From positions 124,001-188,000 of the forward strand of contig NZ_BAAACF010000001.1 in assembly GCF_039521365.1 (NCBI RefSeq): a stretch of DNA of 64,000 nt, given 5' to 3'. A model generated the notes under the pieces. It ran no database searches. It was not told the DNA's origin and saw only the letters and a program-made list of their open reading frames with translations. Every line of letters starts with the position of its first letter. Position 1 is the stretch's first letter. This document shows positions 26,702 through 34,784 of the stretch, piece after piece. This DNA is from Clostridium_AW malenominatum. GTDB lineage: Bacteria; Bacillota; Clostridia; Clostridiales; Clostridiaceae. The position numbers and the translations under genes were made by a program.

Positions 26702-27241
26702 ATGTTTGAAAATGAAATCATAAAACTACGAAAATTATCACTCAATGATTACAATATTTATCATAATTGGCGTAACAACATAGAGGTCATGTATACCACA
26801 AGTCCCCAACTTGACACTTATACTTTAGAAGAAACGGAAGAATTCATTTCATCAATAATTTCTCAATCTAATGCAAAAAGCTATATAATTGAGCATAAAG
26901 AGAGTAATCAAGCGGTCGGTATTGTTTCTCTAAGTAATATTGATTATAAAAACCGTTCTGCTGAATGTATTATTGATATTGGAGTAAAAAACATGTGGGG
27001 AAAAGGTATTGGCGCGGCAGCTCTCTCTCTAATAATAGAGCTTGCATTTAGTGAACTTAACTTACATCGAATATCCCTGAAGGTGTTCTCGTTCAATGAA
27101 AGAGCAATTAAACTCTATGAGAAAATGGGATTTAAACGTGAAGGAATATTACGTCAGGCCTTCTATCGTGCCGGAAATTGGCATGATATCGTCATAATGA
27201 GTATTTTAAAGAACGAATATCTATCTGTTAGCTATAAATAA
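26702..27241 (+). CDS. GNAT-family N-acetyltransferase (RimJ/RimL-like)
   Basis: A 179-residue acetyl-CoA-dependent N-acetyltransferase. The acetyl-CoA loop GVKNMWGKGIGAAAL lies near residue 96, followed by the motif B segment LNLHRISLKVFSFNERAIKLYEK (from about 119) and GFKREG. ATG 26702 with AAGGAGG is chosen; the upstream in-frame start at 26669 lies inside the TetR gene. It is co-transcribed with TetR. RimJ/RimL-like enzymes acetylate protein N-termini, polyamines or antibiotics. Here regulation by TetR and a neighbouring CAT gene suggest detoxification, as an inference only. Confidence 0.88.
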   Translation: MFENEIIKLRKLSLNDYNIYHNWRNNIEVMYTTSPQLDTYTLEETEEFISSIISQSNAKSYIIEHKESNQAVGIVSLSNIDYKNRSAECIIDIGVKNMWGKGIGAAALSLIIELAFSELNLHRISLKVFSFNERAIKLYEKMGFKREGILRQAFYRAGNWHDIVIMSILKNEYLSVSYK

Positions 27242-27324
27242 GCTCACACAGGAAGTCGTAGGAAAAATTACCTAAAAAGTGAAATTATAGACAGTGAATA
27301 AAACATCAGCTAAGCAGAGAGAAT

Positions 27325-27353
27325 AAAAAAGGAAGCAACATGCTTCCTTTTTT
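27325..27353 (+). terminator. Bidirectional terminator between the GNAT and CAT genes
   Basis: AAAAAAGGAAGC-AACAT-GCTTCCTTTTTT can end transcription in both directions, fitting the convergent genes on either side. Confidence 0.9.
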
Positions 27354-27395
27354 ATATGAAATACGATTAAAAATATATAATGTAATAGAAATGGT

Positions 27396-28049
27396 TTATA
27401 ACAACCATTCTTCTGCTGTTAATGCGAGTTTTTGTAGCTCAACAAGAAACTGAGAAACATGGTAACCATCTGCAGCTGCATGATGGATTTGTACGGAAAC
27501 TGGTAGTTGTACAGTATCTCCCTCCTCAAAGTATTTACCAAAGGTTATGATTGGAGAGAGAAATTGATTGTCTCCGAATAAGTTTAAATTAAATCCAGAA
27601 AAACTACTCCACGGAATGCAAGATACGGGAAAGTTGTTGAGCGGGCAATCCTTTTTAGGAAAGAAGCTGTGATCATTTCCGTACAAGTGCATATCCGCCT
27701 TATAATTTTGATAAAACACCTTAAATTCTTTCGAATATTCCGTCCAAAGCTCAGAAAAGGTATGTGTATCTTTATGAAAAACCGTATACGATGGGTGGAC
27801 TTGTTCCCAGTATCCAACTTCTCCAGCTTCATTGACATAAGTTCGCAATTCCATTTGAGCATTTACCCCAACTGAGGCCATATACAAAACAATGGGATAA
27901 AACGCAAATTCCTTTGCCTTGCTCATGGTCAGAAGCTTTGTGATATCAATATTTTTTGTAATACTAAATCCGCATTTTACATGTTTAAAATAATGTTCAA
28001 AATGCTCTCGGCGATCCCACTGTTCCATGTTTATTTTATTAAATTTCAT
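27396..28049 (-). CDS. cat: Chloramphenicol acetyltransferase, type A
   Basis: A trimeric acetyltransferase that O-acetylates chloramphenicol with acetyl-CoA in the cytoplasm. The 217 residues match type A CAT. Visible motifs are the N-terminal WDRREHFEHY, CIPWSSFSGFNL near residue 144 and the catalytic HHAAADG at 189-195, whose second His and Asp are the key residues. AGGAGG lies before the ATG at 28049. No clear cat-86-type attenuation leader is visible. It is convergent with the TetR-GNAT operon and inside the accessory region. Some CAT-like proteins are not resistance enzymes, but this one looks complete. Confidence 0.93.
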   Translation of the reverse strand: MKFNKINMEQWDRREHFEHYFKHVKCGFSITKNIDITKLLTMSKAKEFAFYPIVLYMASVGVNAQMELRTYVNEAGEVGYWEQVHPSYTVFHKDTHTFSELWTEYSKEFKVFYQNYKADMHLYGNDHSFFPKKDCPLNNFPVSCIPWSSFSGFNLNLFGDNQFLSPIITFGKYFEEGDTVQLPVSVQIHHAAADGYHVSQFLVELQKLALTAEEWLL

Positions 28050-28307
28050 GATTATCCTCCTAAAAGTAAAATTAAATTTAACATTTAGGAGCTACCTTAA
28101 CTGCCAGTTCCATATTTTCACCCCGTTTCGTGTAATTTAATATAGTATTATACCATGCAATCATATAAAAGTGTATTCTAATTACTGAAGTCAAAGTCGA
28201 TTATTAAGAATAGCATTAAATATATGTGCATAAATATTCAATGATATATTTTCATACTTGTTTGTGGTATTATTTAATAAATCAGAATTTGTGAAGGAGA
28301 TTAATAA

Positions 28308-28886
28308 GTGAATAATGATAGAAACTGGACAGTTTTATTTATTGGTGGAGCTTCGGGAACAGGCAAATCGAGCATTGCTTATGAAATTGCTCGATTTTAT
28401 GGTGTGAATGTCTTAGAAGTAGATGATGTTCACCTATCTGTAGAAACGGTTACAACGAAGGAAAGTTTTCCTGCAATACATTATTGGAATACTGGTGTAA
28501 ATTGGAAAAATATCGGAGTTGATGACAATGTAAACTGGTTGATTGATGTAAGTAAAGAAATGATTCCGGTATTGAAAGAGCTTGTAAACAGGCATATTGA
28601 AGATAAATTACCTATTATTATTGAGGGAGATTTTATCTATCCCGAGTTCACAAAGTCTTTTGAGAATCCAGAGGTAAAATCAATTTTTGTGAATGAAACA
28701 GATATTAATCAAATATTACAGAATTATTTATCAAGAGAAGGTGGCGATTTACAACATTACAGAGCTGAAATAAGTATTGCATATGGGAAGTGGATAACAG
28801 ATACTTGTAATCAGAATGGTATTAGAGTGATTGAGTCAAGACCTTGGGATACTGTTTTAACAAGAGCTCTAAAAAGTTTATTGTGA
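28308..28886 (+). CDS. P-loop kinase-like protein (2-phosphoglycerate kinase-like)
   Basis: A 192-residue protein with a Walker A motif GGASGTGKSS at residues 13-22 and a second acidic strand IIIEGDFIYPEF near 103. It resembles small P-loop kinases annotated as 2-phosphoglycerate kinase or AAA-like. The start is GTG 28308 with GAAGGAG upstream. It sits alone between the CAT gene and a gene-free stretch. The substrate is unknown. The context of drug-modifying genes makes a small-molecule phosphotransferase possible, but nothing in the sequence proves it. Confidence 0.72.
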   Translation: MNNDRNWTVLFIGGASGTGKSSIAYEIARFYGVNVLEVDDVHLSVETVTTKESFPAIHYWNTGVNWKNIGVDDNVNWLIDVSKEMIPVLKELVNRHIEDKLPIIIEGDFIYPEFTKSFENPEVKSIFVNETDINQILQNYLSREGGDLQHYRAEISIAYGKWITDTCNQNGIRVIESRPWDTVLTRALKSLL

Positions 28887-29250
28887 TGCAAGTGATTTGG
28901 TTTTTCTATCTAGAGTGAGAGAATTAAGAAAAATGCTAAACTCATAAATTCCAATTTGTCTTTTAGCACCTAAACAAGCTAAATATCTAAGATTTCTCTC
29001 CTGCGTTATAGGATTGCAGTGGTGATAAGAAGAAATAAGACGGTTTAACCACAATATCTTGAGGTTTTCAAGCGAAAAACGAGAAAAAATCGGGCTCAAA
29101 AAGTGCATTTTTACACTCGCTTTTATACGGCCTCATCAAGAAAATATATGCCACAAGTATAATTCCGACGCATCATGCGAGCGCGACCCAAGGTTACCCC
29201 AACTTTAGATATGCAAATTTGATGGTTGGGGTGTAATTTTTATAAAAAAA
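28887..29250. other. Gene-free interval with decayed sequence
   Basis: Two overlapping open frames lack start signals. One is on the minus strand (28878-29108, with RNLRYLACLGAKRQIGIYEF). The other is on the plus strand (about 29055-29236, with YATSIIPTHHASATQGYPNF). I do not recognise a family for either. The stretch from 29028 to 29095 resembles the rlmD 3' flank at 15806-15872 (GAAATA...CGGTTT...CACAA...GGGCT), so it is probably mobile or duplicated debris. A hairpin, ACCCCAAC / GTTGGGGT, spans 29196-29232. Confidence 0.45.
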
Positions 29251-29823
29251 TTAGTTACTCGGTCCAAATAAGCCATAAAAAAACAATTTACCTAAATCAC
29301 TTTGAACTTTTTTACTTGAATTAGAATGTAGTGCCTTATTGATTGCATGAATATAAATTAGAAGTGATTCAGAAGAAATTTCACTGTGTAGATCTCCCTC
29401 TAATTTACCTTGTTTGATTAAGTTCATAAATAAAGGAACGGTTTTATTTTTTCCATACTCATCAAGGAAATTTTGAATTATTGGATCATTTATAAACTCA
29501 ATTTGATTAAAGATTTCATTAAAGTTATTGCCTGCTTCACTTGAAATAAAATGCATCGTATTAACCTTTTCCCTAAAAGAAAGATCACTTGCAACTAATG
29601 CTTCCAAATCACTCATTATACCATCCATCATGTTAAAGAAGGCCAGTCTTGCCAAATTTTCTTTGCTTTGAAAAAAATTATAAATACTGACTTGAGAAAC
29701 ATTAGCTTTTTTTGCTATTTCAGCAATACTAACATTTTTTATACCGTGCATTGAAAAGAGCTGGAGAGCCGCATTTAAAATATCTTTCTTTTTGTTTTCT
29801 CTACGGATTTCAAAGCCATTCAT
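29251..29823 (-). CDS. TetR-family transcriptional regulator
   Basis: A 190-residue repressor. The helix-turn-helix KNVSIAEIAKKANVSQVSIYNFF lies near residue 29, and the C-terminal domain is typical of the family. ATG 29823 has GAGGTG upstream and starts just before the DNA-binding domain; a longer frame to 29883 has no ribosome binding site. It is divergent from the rifamycin phosphotransferase gene. Two copies of an ATGAAATAT-N9-ATATTTCAT inverted repeat in the gap are the likely binding sites. It probably represses both genes. Confidence 0.92.
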   Translation of the reverse strand: MNGFEIRRENKKKDILNAALQLFSMHGIKNVSIAEIAKKANVSQVSIYNFFQSKENLARLAFFNMMDGIMSDLEALVASDLSFREKVNTMHFISSEAGNNFNEIFNQIEFINDPIIQNFLDEYGKNKTVPLFMNLIKQGKLEGDLHSEISSESLLIYIHAINKALHSNSSKKVQSDLGKLFFYGLFGPSN

Positions 29824-29856
29824 AAAATTCACCTCAATATAAATATAACAAGCATT

Positions 29857-29943
29857 ATGAAATATATCAAGATAATATTTCATAAGTATATTGACATGAT
29901 ATATTTGTTAATGTATTGTGAAATATATAATATAAATATTTCA
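29857..29943 (+). promoter_or_regulatory. Divergent promoter region with two TetR-type operators
   Basis: ATGAAATAT-N9-ATATTTCAT at 29857-29883 and TGAAATAT-N9-ATATTTCA at 29919-29943 flank a promoter for the plus-strand gene: TTGACA at 29891, a 17-bp spacer and TATTGT at 29914. Repression of both flanking genes is likely. Confidence 0.75.
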
Positions 29944-29973
29944 TAATTTTAAGTTCGGTGAGGAGGAATTAGC

Positions 29974-32598
29974 ATGAGCTCTTATGTGCTTAATTTTAAT
30001 GAGATTGATAAAACAAAACTTATGGCTGTCGGAGGCAAAGGATTAAATTTAGGTAAACTATCTAAAATTGAAGGGATAATGGTAGCAGAGGGCTTTTGTG
30101 TTACTACAGAAACTTATAAAAAAGTAGTGGAGTATGATGATAAGTTTAAAACACTGTTAGATCAATTATCTTTACTGCAAGCAAGAGACAGAGAAAAAAT
30201 TGAGAAAATTAGTAGAAAGATTCGTAAAGTTATTGAAGAGAAAGAAATAAATGAAGAAATTAAGTCTGAAATTATTAGATATATATCTAAGTTTGGCAAA
30301 GAACATGCGTATGCCGTGCGCTCAAGTGCTACAGCTGAGGATTTACCACTAGCTTCCTTTGCTGGACAGCAGGATACCTACTTGAATGTAGTAGGCACTG
30401 ATTCTATCTTAGATCATATTAGGAAATGTTGGGCGTCCTTATTTACAGATCGTGCTGTCATTTATAGAATACAAAATGGCTTCGATCACCACAAGGTATA
30501 TTTAGCTGTGGTTATTCAACGGATGATTTTCCCAGAAGCTTCTGGAATTATGTTTACAGCAGATCCCGTCACATTCAATCGGAAATTGCTTTCCATCGAT
30601 GCAAGTTTTGGTCTTGGAGAAGCCTTAGTGTCAGGACTAGTCAATGCAGATAATTATAAAGTGCGAGAAGGAAGGATTGTTGATAAAGAGATTTCCACGA
30701 AAAAATTAGCAATTAGATCTCTGAAGCAAGGCGGCACGGAAGAAAGAGAAATTGAAGAGGAAAAACAAAAGGTGCAAACTTTGACGGATGAACAGATTTT
30801 ACATCTTGAAAAAATAGGAAGACGTATTGAGTTATACTTTGCTTACCCTCAAGATATTGAGTGGTGTTTGTTTGAAGGAAGGTTCTATATTGTTCAAAGT
30901 AGACCAATTACGACATTATATCCAATACCAGAAGCCGAAGATTCAAAGAATCGCGTGTATGTTTCTTTAGGACATTTACAGATGATGACTGAAGACATCA
31001 AACCGTTGGGAATGTCATTTTGTAAAATGCTATCATTTTGGTTTGGTCAAAATTTAAAGTCAGCCGGCGGAAGACTGTTTATAGATGGAACCTACGATCT
31101 ATCTTCACCTATTGGAAGAAAGGTTTTATTATCCAGTACAGGTAATGCTGACATATTAATGAAGAATGCTCTAGTCAACTTAATGAAACGTAAAGAGTTT
31201 ATTAAAGAGCTTCCAAAAGGAAAGGGTACCATCAGTACAGGTTCAGGAGCATTATCGTGGATTATACCAGCGATTAAGGTGTACATGAAAAATGATTCTG
31301 AGATCATAAAAGACATAATTACATACAATGAAAAATTAATAGAAGATATGGAGCAAAGGATCAAAACATTGTCAGGAGATCGGTTGTTTGAATTTATTAT
31401 AAATGATACAAAGGAATTAAAAGATGTACTGACAGGACCCAAAAACATGAGCATGATGGTAGTTGGAGGTTTTGTATCAAACTGGATTAATAAAAAAATG
31501 GAAAAATGGTTAGGTGAAAAAGGTACTGTGGATGTACTTTCTAAATCGGTAGAAAACAATGTTACTACTGAAATGGGGTTCGAACTTTTAGAGGTAGCTG
31601 ATGTCACTAGGCAATATCCGTCTGTTATTGAATATTTGAAACATGCATCTGATGAGACATTTTTTGACGAATTATCAAAATTAGAAGGCGGAAGAGCCGT
31701 TGGCAATGCGATAAAGGAATTTCTTAGAAAATATGGTGTACGTTGTCCTGGAGAGATAGATATAACGAAGACTCGTTGGAGTGAAAAACCAACAGCTATC
31801 ATTCCTATGATTCTTAGTAACATAAAAATCGTTGAGCAAACTTCAAGCACTGCTAAATTTGAACAAGGACGGACAGAAGCATTGGCAGAAGAACAAGAGA
31901 TTCTAAGTCGGTTAGAACAATTGTCTGGCGGAAAGGGCAAGGTAAAAAAGGCAAAGAAAATGATTAGTGTTTTAAGAAACGTCATTGGTTTTAGGGAGTA
32001 TCCTAAGTACTCTTTTATAAAACGTTTTCAAATTTATAAAAATGCCCTTATGAAAGAAGCTCATATATTACTGAAAAAGGAACTTATTAAAGAAGTAGAG
32101 GATATTTATTATCTATCCTTTGATGAATTTAGGAATGTTGTTCAGACAAATAAGTTAGATTACAGTATCATTGCCAAGAGAAAAGAGGCATATGAAATAT
32201 ATGAGAAACTGACGCCTCCAAGAGTGATGACCTCGGAGGGGGAAGTGATTTCTGGAGAATATAATACTGATAATATACCTGAAGATGCTTTGGTTGGGGT
32301 TCCGGTTTCATCTGGCATTATTGAAGGAACAGCAAGAGTTGTATTGAAATTGGAAGATGCAAATATAGAGGAGGGCGATATTTTGGTAACATCATTTACT
32401 GATCCTAGCTGGACACCATTGTTTGTGTCCATTAAAGGGCTAGTGACTGAGGTAGGAGGATTAATGACCCATGGAGCGGTTGTGACTCGAGAGTACGGTA
32501 TTCCTGGAGTGGTAGGGGTGGAAAATGCAACTAAATTAATAAAGGATGGACAGCGAATTCGAGTTAATGGAACAGAAGGGTATATAGAGATATTGTAA
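29974..32598 (+). CDS. rph: Rifamycin phosphotransferase / PEP-synthase-like protein
   Basis: An 874-residue three-domain dikinase. The N-terminal ATP-grasp domain (VGGKGLNLGKL near residue 19, AVRSSATAEDLPLASFAGQQDT near 112) is followed by a long substrate-binding middle. A C-terminal swivelling phosphohistidine domain has GGLMTHGAVVTREYGIPGVVG, with the catalytic His at 833. Length and the C-terminal wording match the rifampin phosphotransferases of Listeria and Bacillus, which inactivate rifamycins using ATP. True PEP synthases have a different C-terminal PEP-binding domain, missing here. A TetR operator region precedes it, so induction by a drug-like ligand is plausible. Confidence 0.87.
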   Translation: MSSYVLNFNEIDKTKLMAVGGKGLNLGKLSKIEGIMVAEGFCVTTETYKKVVEYDDKFKTLLDQLSLLQARDREKIEKISRKIRKVIEEKEINEEIKSEIIRYISKFGKEHAYAVRSSATAEDLPLASFAGQQDTYLNVVGTDSILDHIRKCWASLFTDRAVIYRIQNGFDHHKVYLAVVIQRMIFPEASGIMFTADPVTFNRKLLSIDASFGLGEALVSGLVNADNYKVREGRIVDKEISTKKLAIRSLKQGGTEEREIEEEKQKVQTLTDEQILHLEKIGRRIELYFAYPQDIEWCLFEGRFYIVQSRPITTLYPIPEAEDSKNRVYVSLGHLQMMTEDIKPLGMSFCKMLSFWFGQNLKSAGGRLFIDGTYDLSSPIGRKVLLSSTGNADILMKNALVNLMKRKEFIKELPKGKGTISTGSGALSWIIPAIKVYMKNDSEIIKDIITYNEKLIEDMEQRIKTLSGDRLFEFIINDTKELKDVLTGPKNMSMMVVGGFVSNWINKKMEKWLGEKGTVDVLSKSVENNVTTEMGFELLEVADVTRQYPSVIEYLKHASDETFFDELSKLEGGRAVGNAIKEFLRKYGVRCPGEIDITKTRWSEKPTAIIPMILSNIKIVEQTSSTAKFEQGRTEALAEEQEILSRLEQLSGGKGKVKKAKKMISVLRNVIGFREYPKYSFIKRFQIYKNALMKEAHILLKKELIKEVEDIYYLSFDEFRNVVQTNKLDYSIIAKRKEAYEIYEKLTPPRVMTSEGEVISGEYNTDNIPEDALVGVPVSSGIIEGTARVVLKLEDANIEEGDILVTSFTDPSWTPLFVSIKGLVTEVGGLMTHGAVVTREYGIPGVVGVENATKLIKDGQRIRVNGTEGYIEIL

Positions 32599-33044
32599 TA
32601 GAGAAAAGTAGATCCTGTGTTGTAGGACGACGATGACTAGCATGAAAAGGGAGCTCAGTGCCCCTTGAACAGGAGGAAAAGTAATCAATATGAGTATCAA
32701 AAGAGAAAGTAACTCGACATAATTCTACTGTTGCTTCCGCTAGTAGAAAGTTAAGGATACTACTAAATAACCGATTAATTGAGAAAGGAAAAGATGGGTA
32801 CTTTGTCTTGAAAAACAAATGAAATCATGATGATATAATTATCAATTTAAATAATTATGCCGAATAAAGCTTTCAAGTGAGGTGCAAATTAAGGGAACTG
32901 TTTATTTGAGGGAACCATTTATGCAGATTAAGATGTTAAGTTTAGTTGACAAGTTTCCATTTTCGCTTGATAGAAAATAATTTTAGATTTTAGTATACTG
33001 TATTTATAAGTTAACTTGAAATAATAGAAAGGCTGGTGATTATT
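32599..33044. other. Gene-free interval with a small remnant frame
   Basis: An open frame at 32694-32822 without a start encodes KVTRHNSTVASASRKLRILL followed by NNRLIEKGKDGYFVLKNK. It looks like the end of a winged-helix or similar protein, but the family is unrecognised. The region also holds the upstream half of direct repeat copy 2 from 32931. A GAAAAGTAGATCCTG stretch after the rph stop forms no convincing terminator. Confidence 0.45.
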
Positions 33045-33506
33045 ATGTCATTAGGCGAAAAATTATTAGATTTGCGTAAAAAATCAGGTTTATCTCAGGA
33101 AGATGTTGCTGATAAATTAGGTGTATCTCGACAGACAGTAAGTAAATGGGAAACCGACCAAACGATTCCTGAATTGATTAAAGCAAAATTACTAAGTCAA
33201 CTATACAATGTAAGTTATGACTATCTTATTAGTGGAAGCCATATTGGTGGTGATGTCACCAGTATCGAAATGATAGTTGATGAAATTGACTGGACCAGTG
33301 CATGGAGCAAAAAGTATCCGATTTTAGCTTCATATCAAGGAATAAAAGGAATAAATACCTATTGTGAGAAGATATCCGATTTGTACGACACTTTTAAAAA
33401 TGAGTTTGATTTTAACGATATGGACACTGTTTTGGTTTTAAAAGACATTCTTTATCAAAAATACAAAATGGCAAAAAAGAAAGCCAAGTAAAAGAAGCGT
33501 ATCCTT
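32931..33506 (+). repeat. Direct repeat, copy 2 (XRE gene plus upstream region)
   Basis: Same-strand partner of 15935-16514. The upstream region (TTGACA, the TATACTGTAT-like stretch and the AAGTTAACTT palindrome) and the coding part are conserved. Similarity ends shortly after GCGTATCCTTTAT. Confidence 0.9.
33045..33491 (+). CDS. XRE-family transcriptional regulator, copy 2
   Basis: A 148-residue protein with an N-terminal Cro/C1 helix-turn-helix (GLSQEDVADKLGVSRQTVSKWE, residues 16-37) and an uncharacterised C-terminal part. Unlike copy 1 it has a regular ATG, nine bases after GAAAGGCTGG. It differs from copy 1 at eight residues, so at least this copy is likely functional. The palindrome AAGTTAACTT and the related AAGTTTAGTTGAC upstream may be autoregulatory sites. 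It lies at the right edge of the accessory region. Confidence 0.85.
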   Translation: MSLGEKLLDLRKKSGLSQEDVADKLGVSRQTVSKWETDQTIPELIKAKLLSQLYNVSYDYLISGSHIGGDVTSIEMIVDEIDWTSAWSKKYPILASYQGIKGINTYCEKISDLYDTFKNEFDFNDMDTVLVLKDILYQKYKMAKKKAK

Positions 33507-33634
33507 TATTTAAATAGCTAATATATCAAAGGATTTGAAAACTTTTAAGTAAATATTGAAGTATGCTTTATGTTCCCTAAGGCGAGAGTTTTAGGGGATT
33601 TTTGTTGTTTAAATTAAAAAGTTTATAAAAACTA

Positions 33635-33672
33635 TTGACTTCATTTTTGGTTGGAACTATAATGGTTACAAC
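33635..33672 (+). promoter_or_regulatory. Promoter and putative operator of the Rrf2 gene
   Basis: TTGACT (33635-33640), a 17-bp spacer and TATAAT (33658-33663) form the promoter. The motif GTTGGAACTATAATGGTTAC followed by AAC (33650-33672) overlaps the -10 box. It recurs with three changes before the DsbA-like gene at 34137-34159. Confidence 0.8.
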
Positions 33673-33685
33673 AGAGGTGATAAAA

Positions 33686-34117
33686 ATGAAAATAAGCAGT
33701 AGATTTTCTGTAGCAGTTCATATTTTATCTATACTATCTATGGAAGATAGAAATTTATGTACTTCTGAATGGATTGCAGATAGTGTAAATACTAATCCAG
33801 TTGTTATACGAAGGGTAATGGGAATGTTAAAGAGAGCTGGATTGGTTAATGTTATAACAGGTGCTGGTGGAGCTTATTTATTAAAGGAGTTAGACCAAAT
33901 AACATTGCTAGACGTATATAGGGCTGTGGAGGTTGTGCAAGAAGGAGAATTATTTCAATTTCATGAATCACCAAATATAAATTGTCCTATTGGTGCAAAT
34001 ATTCAAGAAGTGATGGAGGGCATACTAGTAAGTGCTCAAGAAGCTATGGAACAGGTATTAGAAAATGTAACAATGAAATATGTAGTTACAGGTTTAAGAA
34101 AAAAGATTGAGAAGTAA
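33686..34117 (+). CDS. Rrf2-family transcriptional regulator
   Basis: A 143-residue winged-helix regulator of the Rrf2 family, closest in style to Bacillus YwnA-type members. The N-terminus KISSRFSVAVHILSILSM, the helix-turn-helix around SEWIADSVNTNPVVIRRVMGML and the wing AGGAYLLKELDQITLLDVYRA are visible. The three-cysteine cluster of iron-sulfur Rrf2 proteins such as IscR is absent; single cysteines occur near residues 27 and 95. ATG 33686 has GAGGTGA upstream. Shared operator motifs suggest that it controls itself and the DsbA/dioxygenase operon downstream, probably in response to oxidative or electrophile stress. Confidence 0.9.
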   Translation: MKISSRFSVAVHILSILSMEDRNLCTSEWIADSVNTNPVVIRRVMGMLKRAGLVNVITGAGGAYLLKELDQITLLDVYRAVEVVQEGELFQFHESPNINCPIGANIQEVMEGILVSAQEAMEQVLENVTMKYVVTGLRKKIEK

Positions 34118-34136
34118 ATCAATTTTTTTTAAAAGT

Positions 34137-34159
34137 GTTGTAACTACAATGATTACAAC
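34137..34159 (+). promoter_or_regulatory. Second copy of the Rrf2-type operator
   Basis: GTTGTAA-N9-TTACAAC is a perfect 7-bp-arm inverted repeat. It matches the motif at the Rrf2 promoter in 20 of 23 positions and overlaps a TACAAT -10-like box. It lies 22 bp before the DsbA-like gene. Confidence 0.75.
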
Positions 34160-34181
34160 GAGATATAGGGAGGTTATTAAA

Positions 34182-34784
34182 ATGACATTAAATATTAAAG
34201 TATATGCTGATTTTGTTTGTCCATTTTGTTTTTTAGGAGAGGAAATCTTAAGCCAGGCTGTAAAAGGAAAGGACGTAAATATTGAATGGATGCCATTTGA
34301 ATTAAGGCCAGAGCCATCACCTAGAATTGATCCTTGGAAGGATTCTTCAAAATTAAATTCATGGAATAATTATATTGAACCAATGGCGAAAAATTTAGGG
34401 ATAGATATGAAATTACCAAAGCTTTCACCTCATCCATATACTAATTTAGCTTTTGAAGGATATCATTATGCAGTTGAGCTTGGAAAAGGAAATGAATATG
34501 TTGAAAGAGTTTTTAAGGGCTTCTTTGAAGAAGAATTAGATATTGGAAAAGTTGAAATATTATCTAATTTAGCTGAAGAAATAGGCTTAAATAAAGAGAA
34601 ATTCATTGAAATTATAAACACAAGAAAATATAAAGATAAGCAGGAAGAAGTATTGAAGCAGGCTTATGAAGAAGCTAACATTACAGCAGTGCCTACAATG
34701 ATTATAGGTAACGAAGTAGTACGAGGCATTACATCAAAAGAAGATTTAGAAGAAATAATTAAAAGGAGGGGGAATAATGATTAA
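34182..34784 (+). CDS. DsbA-family oxidoreductase (FrnE-like)
   Basis: A 200-residue cytoplasmic thioredoxin-fold protein of the DsbA/FrnE group. The active-site motif CPFC lies at residues 13-16 (DFVCPFCFLGEE), and the cis-Pro loop ITAVPTMIIGNE near 168. No signal peptide is present, so it is not a periplasmic Dsb protein. ATG 34182 with GGGAGG is chosen; a longer frame from 34107 overlaps the Rrf2 gene. Its stop overlaps the dioxygenase gene by 8 bp. FrnE-like proteins act in redox or polyketide chemistry; the substrate here is unknown. Confidence 0.9.
   Translation: MTLNIKVYADFVCPFCFLGEEILSQAVKGKDVNIEWMPFELRPEPSPRIDPWKDSSKLNSWNNYIEPMAKNLGIDMKLPKLSPHPYTNLAFEGYHYAVELGKGNEYVERVFKGFFEEELDIGKVEILSNLAEEIGLNKEKFIEIINTRKYKDKQEEVLKQAYEEANITAVPTMIIGNEVVRGITSKEDLEEIIKRRGNND

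Noticed and set aside
29944..29973. Rifamycin-associated element upstream of rph
   Set aside because: The GC-rich 19-bp element known from actinomycetes is not present; the region is AT-rich with TetR-type repeats.
31092..31985. 297-codon minus-strand frame inside the rifamycin phosphotransferase gene
   Set aside because: Antisense shadow; it is low in complexity and lacks a start region.
29974..32598. True PEP synthase
   Set aside because: The domain order ends with the phosphohistidine domain at the C-terminus and lacks the large C-terminal PEP-binding barrel, matching rifamycin phosphotransferases instead.
15935..33506. Composite transposon or ICE
   Set aside because: No transposase, integrase, relaxase or inverted terminal repeats were found, so only the direct repeats and accessory content are claimed.
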